Assembly (NCBI GenBank): GCA_024695545.1
Contig: JAILHZ010000002.1
Location: 62,001 to 126,000, forward strand
DNA from: Clostridiales bacterium
GTDB lineage: Bacteria; Bacillota_A; Clostridia; Saccharofermentanales; Saccharofermentanaceae
DNA: 64,000 bases
Direction of reading: 5' to 3'
Shown: positions 32,576 through 40,004 of the stretch, piece by piece
Numbering within the stretch: the first letter of the stretch is position 1
Layout of the letters: the number at the start of each line of letters is the position of its first letter
Made by a program: the position numbers and the translations under genes
Notes under the pieces: model-generated
The model's database searches: none
What the model was told of the DNA's origin: nothing
The model's input: only the letters and a program-made list of their open reading frames with translations

Positions 32576-35390
32576 TGGAATCCTTTCCACAGCAATTCTT
32601 ATACTTCTTGCCGCTTCCGCACGGACACGGATCATTGCGGCCAACTTTCTTTGAGTCACGCTTTACAGGCTGGTTCTGTGTAATACCTGCCTGCTGATTG
32701 GCTTTAGCATCCACACCGGACTGCGCACGCTTAGCAACAGAATCCAGTTGGGCACTTCCGTGACCTTCCTGAAGTTTCTTCACGGTGTTTTTACGCTCAA
32801 TACGCTGACCGGCCTCAATGTTAGCCTTCATAATCAGACGGACTGTATCGTTCTGAATAAGCATATTCATCTCATCGAACATTTCAGAACCTTCGATACG
32901 GTATTCAACAACAGGATCCTTCTGGCCGACAGATCTCATACCGATTGCATTACGGAGCTGATCCATAGCATCGATATGATCCATCCACTTCTGGTCAACA
33001 TTGAAAAGCAGGATCTGACGCTCAGCCTCACGGAAGATCTCCGGAGTAAGCTCCTCATCACGCTTTTCGAGTTTCTCGAGGCCCTGTTCAACAAGTTTCT
33101 CGGATACTTCAGATGCATCAGCAGTTTCCTTTTCGCTGATCGTCTTAGAAAGATCTTCAAGAACCGGAACATCACCGAAAACATCGGCGATATTTGCCTT
33201 CAGGCCCTTGCACTCTTCTGTTCCGACATCGCCATCAAGTGCTGCGCGGTCAACAATACGCTCGGCAACCGCAGTAAGCATCTTCTTGATCGTATCATGG
33301 ATATCCACACCATCAAGAACTTTACGGCGCTGTTCATAAATAAGATTTCTCTGAACATTCATAACATCATCGTATTCGAGAACGTGACGTCTTGTACTGA
33401 AGTTCATGCCCTCAACCTTCTTCTGGGCACTTTCGATCTGCTTGGAGAGGATACCGGACTGGATCTCAACGGATTCATCTACACCGAGACGCTCAAATGC
33501 GGATGTTGCACGGTCACCACCGAACAGACGCATCAGATCATCATCAAGTGCAAGGAAGAACTTCGTACGTCCCGGGTCACCCTGACGGCCGGCACGACCT
33601 CTTAACTGGTTATCAATACGGCGGGACTCATGACGCTCTGTACCGACGATAAAGAGACCGCCAGCTTCTCTAACCTTCTCTGTTTCTTCCTTGATTTCTT
33701 CTTTAAATTTCTTCTCCAATGTAGAGAATCTTTCACGAGCTTCGAGAATAATTTCATCATCAGTCTCGTTATATGCAGTAGAAGCATCGATCAGTTCCTC
33801 AGTATAACCGAGTTTTCTCATTTCCTGCTTCGCCATAAACTCCGGGTTACCACCCAGCAGAATATCGGTACCACGACCAGCCATATTTGTAGCGATAGTA
33901 ACTGCACCGTAACGGCCGGCCTGAGCAACGATCTCCGCCTCACGGAGATGGTTCTTAGCGTTCAATACATCATGCTTGATGCCCGCACGGGTAAAGATCT
34001 TAGACAAGAACTCGGACTTGCTTACTTCAACAGTACCGACAAGTACCGGCTGGCCTTTCTCATGAGCTTCCTTTACCTGACGGAGAACTGCTGCATACTT
34101 ACCGCTCTGGTTCTTATAAACCGCATCATGCTCATCAATACGTGCAATCGGCTTATTTGTCGGGATCTGGATAACGTCGAGACTGTAGATCTGACGGAAC
34201 TCAGACTCCTCGGTATAAGCAGTACCGGTCATACCGGCGAGTTTCTCATACATACGGAAGTAATTCTGGAAAGTAATCGTAGCCAGAGTCTTGGATTCTC
34301 TTTCGACCTTAACGCCTTCCTTTGCCTCAATTGCCTGATGGAGACCATCACTAAAACGGCGTCCATACATCAGACGGCCGGTAAAGTCGTCAACGATAAT
34401 AACTTCACCATTCGTAACAACGTACTTCTGGTCACGTTCCATGGTACCGTTCGCTTTAAGAGCATTATTGATATAGTGCTGAAGATCGAAGTTTTCCGGA
34501 TCAGAAAGGTTATTAACACCGAAGTGCTTCTCTGCCTTCTCAATACCCTTGGCAGTAAGTACAGCAGTTCTTGCCTTCTCATCAACTACGTAGTCGCAGT
34601 CTCCGCTGACATCATCGATATCGACCTTTTCATCTGTCTCAACAACGACAAACTTCTTAAGTGTCTTAACAAAGCGGTCCGCCTTGGTATACATATCGGA
34701 GGATTCTCCACCCATACCGGAAATGATAAGAGGTGTTCTTGCTTCATCGATCAGGATACTATCGACCTCGTCGACGATCGCATAAACGAGATCTCTCTGA
34801 ACCATCTTCTCTTTTCTATCCACCATGTTATCACGGAGGTAGTCAAATCCGAATTCATTATTCGTACCGTAAGTAATATCGGAATTGTAAGCCTTTCTTC
34901 TATCAGAATTATCCATGTCATGAACGATCAGTCCGACTGAAAGGCCGAGGTAGCGGTAAACCTTACCCATCCACTCACTGTCTCGCTTTGCCAGGTAATC
35001 GTTGACGGTTACGACATGAACACCGCGACCGGTAAGAGCATTGAGGTAAACCGGAAGAGTCGCCACGAGGGTCTTACCTTCACCGGTCTTCATCTCGGCG
35101 ATACGGCCCTGATGAAGAATGATACCACCGATCAGCTGTACCTGATACGGTCTAAGTCCAAGAACTCTGTGTGCAGCCTCTCTGATCGTTGCAAATGCAT
35201 CCGGAAGAATGTCATCAAGAGTCTCACCGTCAGCAAGACGCTTCTTCAGGACATCTGTCATGCCCTTTAATTCTTTTTCAGACATTTCTTTGTACTTATC
35301 AGACCGGCTCTCGATTTCCTCCACGATCGGCATGATGTGTTTGATCTCATGATCGCTGTGCGTACCGAAGATCTTGGTAATAATGCTCAT
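32568..35390 (-). CDS. secA: Preprotein translocase ATPase SecA
   Basis: 940 aa, full length. Walker A is MKTGEGKTLVATLPVYL, Walker B region VDEVDSILIDEARTPLI, helicase-like motif TIATNMAGRGTDILLGGNPE, RGRAGRQGDPG, and the C-terminal zinc SEC-C motif [14 protein letters not shown]. It drives proteins through SecYEG. Its start overlaps yerC by 4 bp, and its stop overlaps punA, so it is the head of an unusual run of genes. No prfB follows, unlike in many Firmicutes. Confidence 0.98.
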   Translation of the reverse strand: MSIITKIFGTHSDHEIKHIMPIVEEIESRSDKYKEMSEKELKGMTDVLKKRLADGETLDDILPDAFATIREAAHRVLGLRPYQVQLIGGIILHQGRIAEMKTGEGKTLVATLPVYLNALTGRGVHVVTVNDYLAKRDSEWMGKVYRYLGLSVGLIVHDMDNSDRRKAYNSDITYGTNNEFGFDYLRDNMVDRKEKMVQRDLVYAIVDEVDSILIDEARTPLIISGMGGESSDMYTKADRFVKTLKKFVVVETDEKVDIDDVSGDCDYVVDEKARTAVLTAKGIEKAEKHFGVNNLSDPENFDLQHYINNALKANGTMERDQKYVVTNGEVIIVDDFTGRLMYGRRFSDGLHQAIEAKEGVKVERESKTLATITFQNYFRMYEKLAGMTGTAYTEESEFRQIYSLDVIQIPTNKPIARIDEHDAVYKNQSGKYAAVLRQVKEAHEKGQPVLVGTVEVSKSEFLSKIFTRAGIKHDVLNAKNHLREAEIVAQAGRYGAVTIATNMAGRGTDILLGGNPEFMAKQEMRKLGYTEELIDASTAYNETDDEIILEARERFSTLEKKFKEEIKEETEKVREAGGLFIVGTERHESRRIDNQLRGRAGRQGDPGRTKFFLALDDDLMRLFGGDRATSAFERLGVDESVEIQSGILSKQIESAQKKVEGMNFSTRRHVLEYDDVMNVQRNLIYEQRRKVLDGVDIHDTIKKMLTAVAERIVDRAALDGDVGTEECKGLKANIADVFGDVPVLEDLSKTISEKETADASEVSEKLVEQGLEKLEKRDEELTPEIFREAERQILLFNVDQKWMDHIDAMDQLRNAIGMRSVGQKDPVVEYRIEGSEMFDEMNMLIQNDTVRLIMKANIEAGQRIERKNTVKKLQEGHGSAQLDSVAKRAQSGVDAKANQQAGITQNQPVKRDSKKVGRNDPCPCGSGKKYKNCCGKDSND

Positions 35391-35725
35391 TTCTTTCCTT
35401 TTCCTTCCGTTTTTCCTTTTTCTGACTTCTCAGCCTGTATATTCATTCTGTCAAGCACTGTCCGATACCCATCTGCACCGTAATCCAGGCAACGCTTAAC
35501 ACGACTGATCGTTGCTGTGCTGACGCCTGTTTTCTCGAAGATCTCCGTGTAGGTATAACCCTTCGCAAGAAGGATCGCAACCTGAAACCTGGACGCAAGC
35601 GACTTGATTTCGGAGATCGTGCAGAGATCCTCAAAAAGAGAATAGCACTCATCTGTCGTCTCCAAAGTCAGGATTGCCTTGAAAAGATCATCCATATGCT
35701 CATCTTTTAACTTGTCGTTAACCAT
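35387..35725 (-). CDS. yerC: YerC/TrpR-family DNA-binding protein
   Basis: 112 aa. The helix-turn-helix TrpR-like domain is seen in LCTISEIKSLASRFQVAILL and YTYTEIFEKTGVSTATISRV. The C terminus is a lysine-rich tail (EKSEKGKTEGKGKK). YerC is a conserved Firmicutes regulator of unknown target. Here it directly precedes and overlaps secA. Confidence 0.88.
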   Translation of the reverse strand: MVNDKLKDEHMDDLFKAILTLETTDECYSLFEDLCTISEIKSLASRFQVAILLAKGYTYTEIFEKTGVSTATISRVKRCLDYGADGYRTVLDRMNIQAEKSEKGKTEGKGKK

Positions 35726-35729
35726 CGTT

Positions 35730-35963
35730 TCACTCTGCGAGACTGATCAGATAATCAATAAAGCTGTCAAGATAGCCGGTAGACACAAAGAAAACACAGA
35801 GCGTTATCAAAAGAATCACGACGATAGCGATCAGAATGCGCTTCGTCATCAATTTTCTCTTGGCAACACGGAGAACATCACCGATGGACATTTCGCCATT
35901 TCTGCCGGAAGATGCCTGTTTTGTTGACCCGACTTCTCTAACCTGCTCGATATTCTGTTTCAA
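35730..35963 (-). CDS. Small single-pass membrane protein
   Basis: 77 aa from TTG 35963, chosen because GGAGG lies 7 bases upstream; the frame is open further but without another ribosome site. A polar N-terminal half (residues 1-42) is followed by one membrane helix (RILIAIVVILLITLCVFFV) and a short outside tail. I do not recognise a family. It lies 4 bp before yerC on the same strand, and 110 bp after the pseudopilin group. Confidence 0.65.
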   Translation of the reverse strand: MKQNIEQVREVGSTKQASSGRNGEMSIGDVLRVAKRKLMTKRILIAIVVILLITLCVFFVSTGYLDSFIDYLISLAE

Positions 35964-36073
35964 TCTCTTTCCTCCGAAAACATAGCAACTCAAAATATCA
36001 ACTCCTAATACTATACCGCAAGGAAAGAAATGTGACAACAACTTTTTTATATATATAAATTATATATAATACA

Positions 36074-37108
36074 CTAACTGTCAGATGTATCTGTATTATC
36101 GTAATGATGGGACTTTTCGTACTTTTCGATCTTCAGATCCACACCTTTCTCCGATGCATAAGACTTCATCTCATTAATATATCGTAGACTTTCCTCGGAA
36201 CCGTTCTCCGGAATGACCAGAAGCAGCGTCTTCCGTGTATCCGGTAAAACAGTAACCGTTGTCCCCGAATACTCAGCGCCTTCAAACTCCTCAAGATCCT
36301 TAATATATGACCTCATTTTCTTCTTTACATTTCCACCATCCTGATAATATGGTGCCGTTGTATCCATACTTTTTATAGAGACGATCTCATTATCCGAATA
36401 TGAACTGATTGTAGGAAAACTGCTCGGAAGATTACCGCCGAAATGTTCTCTTATAGCTGTACCTCTTTCAAAATTATCAAGATCCCACACAGAATCCGTT
36501 TCTTTATCATCATCATCGTCTGCCTTTGTTCTCAGTGGTATCGCATCCGCATAAAGTGAAAACGAAGTACAGTAAGACCTCGGAATCTTTATCCTTCCGG
36601 CTTCAATATTATAATAAACGCAAACATATACGCATTTGTCAGCACCTTCATAATCAAGATATACGGAGACATTCTGTACCAGATTATCGTAAATCCAGTC
36701 CTTATTGATCAGACTTCGGTATTCCTCGACGATCCGGTCACGAACATATCGCCCGAACAATGCTGTTCCAATAACATCTTCAATATCCACGCCCGTAAGA
36801 CCGGCAGCAGTTCCGAACAGTCCAAGGGTCTCATCGAGCTTGTCTGTATCAATAGACGCTTTATCTGCAATTCCAAAGACAGAAACAACATCATCGACAC
36901 ATTGTATACCGTTTGAGGCAAATGGTATTGCTACATTCAACTCTGAAACAACATTCTCTGATGCTCTCTGCATATAAAGCTCAGCGTTAACGGATGTTAT
37001 CGACGAAATTGCTGCACAGATAAGCACAAGAAACAAAGACATTGCAATAGATGCTTCCAAAACGATTGAACCAATTTCAGACCTTATCTTCTTATGTCCC
37101 CTTCTCAT
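36074..37108 (-). CDS. TadE/TadG-like pseudopilin protein
   Basis: 344 aa from ATG 37108, within the 3' end of the preceding gene (AGGAGG 10 bases upstream). The N terminus is basic, then IGSIVLEASIAMSLFLVLIC, the glutamate-plus-hydrophobic pattern of TadE/TadG pseudopilins. The rest is extracytoplasmic with an aspartate-rich segment (DDDDDK) and a C-terminal part that includes TLLLVIPENGSEESLRYIN. No close function can be named. It is the third of three linked envelope genes with no Tad ATPase nearby. Confidence 0.7.
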   Translation of the reverse strand: MRRGHKKIRSEIGSIVLEASIAMSLFLVLICAAISSITSVNAELYMQRASENVVSELNVAIPFASNGIQCVDDVVSVFGIADKASIDTDKLDETLGLFGTAAGLTGVDIEDVIGTALFGRYVRDRIVEEYRSLINKDWIYDNLVQNVSVYLDYEGADKCVYVCVYYNIEAGRIKIPRSYCTSFSLYADAIPLRTKADDDDDKETDSVWDLDNFERGTAIREHFGGNLPSSFPTISSYSDNEIVSIKSMDTTAPYYQDGGNVKKKMRSYIKDLEEFEGAEYSGTTVTVLPDTRKTLLLVIPENGSEESLRYINEMKSYASEKGVDLKIEKYEKSHHYDNTDTSDS

Positions 37109-38480
37109 ACAATTCAAACCTCCTTTTCACCGAGTACGGATCATCAGAAAGCTTTCCCGTTGCACTGACGCCTGTATAGAGATGTTCCGAGCAGTCACGC
37201 CGGATCACGGTATTCATACGATCCAGAAGTTCATCCTCGGGCACAAACAGCAGAAAAACACGAAAATAGTCACGATATGTCGTCTGCAGGTAATCATCGA
37301 TTGCATAATTGTAAAAAAGGGGGACCTTTTTTCCCGAGGTAAGTTTAGAGGTATCCGAAACAGCACGCATAAAGGCCATAAAAAAGATAATGGTGTACTG
37401 AATCACAACCGGGTCAACATAAACAGTAAAGAACGAGGAAACAAAGACAAGAATTGATATTACTTCTGCAATTCCAAATGCAAGTTCCATTTTCGATTCA
37501 TCCATGAGAAAAGCACTGAAATCCAGTATTAATCTTGTGCCTAGGATCATACCGTAAGAGACATTTTTGTTCGTCCCGGATGAGGAACTGCCAACCAGCA
37601 GATATTCTAGATCACAGGTATTTTCGCCATGAATCTCCGAAAAAGGGATGCCGATAATGTTCGCTTCTTCAACGCTTCTGCTATTTTCCTCGTATTCTTT
37701 CACTCTGGAATCAAAAGAAAACGCGGCATATTCGTTGATCAAAAGCCTGTCGACGATCGACGGAAGCTGATAATCCATGTATTTATCCATCGCAGAGGTC
37801 ATATAACCCACGCATGACGTATCAAACAATGAAATAGGGACTGTCGTATCACCGATTTCCATTACGGCACTGACGTTCTTTTTCCAAACCTCATCAAGAT
37901 CATCCACAAACGAATAGAAATCCGTGAGTTTGTCCTCTAAACCGTTCTCAGCGCACTTTTCCTCTACTTTCTCCCACATCTCAGAGAATTCTTCCCTGTT
38001 CAGAAAGTAATCCTGAAAAGTCGGAAGCCATGAGCTAATACCGGATCCGGTTATCGCATTTGTCCCTGTAAGTTTGGAAATTGATAACCCGAGTCGATCC
38101 ATGATCCCAGATCCCTCAAATGCAAGCCCACGGAGACGCATATATTCTGAAATTGATTTACGCAGATCATCATTTGTAAACTCGTCCGTCAATTCATACT
38201 GAAATGACATATCCTGATATTTTTTCGTCATTTCATCGAACACGGCATGATCTGACTCTACCGAATCAAGAACATAGATACCATACCAATCCTGATAATT
38301 ACGGTTAAACTGGGAAAGGATCTGCTCGACCTGATGTGATACCGCAGTTGTAAGAATAACTTCCTGCTTCCGTCGGTACGCACCTTTTATATATATGCTC
38401 TCCAGAATAATCGCAGCAGAAAGAATGATACATAGAAACAGAGTAATCGTACCTTTTCGGCCTTTAAATCTTATTTTCAT
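37092..38480 (-). CDS. DUF5702-like membrane-anchored protein
   Basis: 462 aa. One N-terminal membrane helix (GTITLFLCIILSAAIILES) follows a short basic start, in the style of TadG-like proteins that begin with a KGTIT(L/V)F motif. A long extracellular region follows, with two more hydrophobic helices near residues 340-395 (VISILVFVSSFFTVYV and VIQYTIIFFMAFMRAV). I recognise it as similar to DUF5702. Its stop overlaps the start of the pseudopilin gene, so the two are coupled. Confidence 0.72.
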   Translation of the reverse strand: MKIRFKGRKGTITLFLCIILSAAIILESIYIKGAYRRKQEVILTTAVSHQVEQILSQFNRNYQDWYGIYVLDSVESDHAVFDEMTKKYQDMSFQYELTDEFTNDDLRKSISEYMRLRGLAFEGSGIMDRLGLSISKLTGTNAITGSGISSWLPTFQDYFLNREEFSEMWEKVEEKCAENGLEDKLTDFYSFVDDLDEVWKKNVSAVMEIGDTTVPISLFDTSCVGYMTSAMDKYMDYQLPSIVDRLLINEYAAFSFDSRVKEYEENSRSVEEANIIGIPFSEIHGENTCDLEYLLVGSSSSGTNKNVSYGMILGTRLILDFSAFLMDESKMELAFGIAEVISILVFVSSFFTVYVDPVVIQYTIIFFMAFMRAVSDTSKLTSGKKVPLFYNYAIDDYLQTTYRDYFRVFLLFVPEDELLDRMNTVIRRDCSEHLYTGVSATGKLSDDPYSVKRRFELYEKGT

Positions 38481-38490
38481 AACGCACCTC

Positions 38491-38763
38491 CTAATTCAGG
38501 AGAATACGCAATGAATCACGTACACCTTTTCCGAATCTGTAGGCTTTTTCGGGGCAGCTCATCAGTACATCCCATTGATTATTCTCGCTTCTTTTGGATC
38601 GTACATGATAAATAGCCCCTTTCCTGTTATCCTCCTCCTGACACTCTACTGACAAAGACGCTATCTCATGAGTTCTCGAATAGACCACAGGACACATGGA
38701 TAAAGTCACACATAGTATTGAAAAAACAATGGTAAAGACAATTGCTGTCTGCGTTGTATGCAT
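38491..38763 (-). CDS. Small membrane-anchored protein of the pseudopilin group
   Basis: 90 aa from ATG 38763 with AGGAGGTG upstream. One N-terminal helix (TAIVFTIVFSILCVTLSMCP) is followed by a charged soluble part of 55 residues with three cysteines overall. It lies 10 bp before the DUF5702-like gene and starts the three-gene unit. No family recognised; the layout (short helix, then globular end) suits a minor pilin-like subunit. Confidence 0.7.
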   Translation of the reverse strand: MHTTQTAIVFTIVFSILCVTLSMCPVVYSRTHEIASLSVECQEEDNRKGAIYHVRSKRSENNQWDVLMSCPEKAYRFGKGVRDSLRILLN

Positions 38764-38771
38764 GTTCGTCA

Positions 38772-38796
38772 CCTCCTGCCTCAATATAGCAGGAAG
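38772..38796 (-). promoter_or_regulatory. Hairpin that could hide the ribosome site of the pseudopilin operon
   Basis: On the minus strand, CTTCCTGC (38796-38789) can pair with GCAGGAGG (38779-38772) across a 9-base loop. The second arm contains the Shine-Dalgarno sequence of the 90-aa gene, so folding could limit translation. Inference from pairing only. Confidence 0.4.
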
Positions 38797-38862
38797 CAAA
38801 AAATAAATACGCAGATTTATTCGACAAAAAGTAGCAAAAGTACTACGAATGGGAGAAATATG

Positions 38863-39492
38863 TCAAAAGAACGGATTAAATCTCTTTTCGGAACCTAAGT
38901 CTGTTGACGGACCATGTCCTGGATAACAGACAATATCATCATCCATCGTCTGAAGAAGACGGATCGAGTCAATCATATCCGAGTGGGACCCGCCAAGATC
39001 CGTCCTTCCAATGCTCCGCTTAAAAAGCATATCACCGGTAAACATGATCTTTTTCCCATCTTCAAAAGAAAAAAGATAACAAACTGATCCCGAAGTATGA
39101 CCCGGAGTGCAGACAGTCTTAATCGAAAATACCGGTTCAGCGCACATATCCAGATCTGCTGATGACATATCTGTCCCGGGAAGAATCTCAGATTTTACGT
39201 TTACGGAAACATTAATACCAAAACTCGCTGAATGATTCAGATAAGGATCATTAAGCATTTTCTGATCCTGAGCGGAGATATAGATCGGACAGCCGAACTT
39301 CGAAACAATACCTTCTGCTTCAGCGATATGATCAAAATGTCCATGCGTGCAGAAAACAGCTTTTACATCAATATCAGAAAGCCCCGTCTCTTCCCACGGA
39401 CAGCAGGGATCAATCACCAGCGCCTCGTTACCGAAACGAATGACATACATATTGGCACAAGCAAGGCCATAAGAAAATGAAAGGATATCCAT
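38863..39492 (-). CDS. MBL-fold metallo-hydrolase (glyoxalase II-like)
   Basis: 209 aa. Metal motif CTHGHFDHIAEAEGI, TVCTPGHTSGSVCYLF, IMFTGDMLFKRSIGRTDL and YPGHGPSTDLGSEKRFNPF match the glyoxalase II-like group. A hydroxyacylglutathione hydrolase role is doubtful in an anaerobe without evident glutathione; other thioester or small-molecule hydrolase roles are possible. It follows the methylglyoxal-synthase-like gene by 5 bp, which is suggestive because both names belong to methylglyoxal metabolism, though that partner looks inactive. Confidence 0.85.
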   Translation of the reverse strand: MDILSFSYGLACANMYVIRFGNEALVIDPCCPWEETGLSDIDVKAVFCTHGHFDHIAEAEGIVSKFGCPIYISAQDQKMLNDPYLNHSASFGINVSVNVKSEILPGTDMSSADLDMCAEPVFSIKTVCTPGHTSGSVCYLFSFEDGKKIMFTGDMLFKRSIGRTDLGGSHSDMIDSIRLLQTMDDDIVCYPGHGPSTDLGSEKRFNPFF

Positions 39493-39497
39493 GAATA

Positions 39498-39899
39498 TCA
39501 GAATGAAGAATCCCGAACAAGTTCACGCCAGTCAAGATCACCGCGGTCAATAGCAAGGATCAGGATCTCGGCACTAGCAAGGTTCGTGGCATATGGAATA
39601 CTATTGTAATCACACGCCTTGAGAAGCGGATTGATCTCATTATAATTCGCCAGTTGTGTATCTCTCAGGTAAATAACAGAGTCGATTTCGTTATATTCTG
39701 CACGGGAAGCAAGCTGATCAAAACCACCGGAATAATCTGTCGACAAGCCGACCACATTAAGATCAGCAGCTGATTCCAATAAGGTAGCTGTGTTATGAAG
39801 CGATATCAGAGTGTGTTTTGAAAGAAGCTGACGATACGCAATACAAAAGTTTACAAGAAGCTCATTCTTCCGATTATCAGCCATAACAACAATCTTCAT
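39498..39899 (-). CDS. Methylglyoxal-synthase-like protein lacking the catalytic residues
   Basis: 133 aa from ATG 39899 with GGAGG 8 bases upstream. It aligns without gaps to MgsA from MKIVVMADN through YLRDTQLANYNEINPLL and SIPYATNLASAEILILAI. Yet the functional positions differ: the HD of AHD is DN (residues 8-9), the catalytic Asp of GGDQQ is Phe60 (SGGFDQ), and the His of PHEPDV is in YNEIN. The comparison is from remembered E. coli and B. subtilis sequences. It probably does not make methylglyoxal and may be a ligand-binding or regulatory MGS-like domain. In an operon with the MBL hydrolase. Confidence 0.8.
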   Translation of the reverse strand: MKIVVMADNRKNELLVNFCIAYRQLLSKHTLISLHNTATLLESAADLNVVGLSTDYSGGFDQLASRAEYNEIDSVIYLRDTQLANYNEINPLLKACDYNSIPYATNLASAEILILAIDRGDLDWRELVRDSSF

Positions 39900-40004
39900 T
39901 CCCGGTGCCTCCGAAAAAGTATATATATATTCTACTAACTCAAGGGGAAATCTGCAACTAAAATTTACTATTTTGCATAAAAAGTGCAAACAACTGCAGA
40001 TTTC

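Noticed and set aside
33630..34940. 436-codon plus-strand frame in secA
   Set aside because: Shadow of SecA, caused by codon bias; no start signal or domain.
38863..39899. A working methylglyoxal detoxification pair (MgsA plus glyoxalase II)
   Set aside because: The MgsA-like protein has lost the catalytic residues, and no glyoxalase I gene is present.
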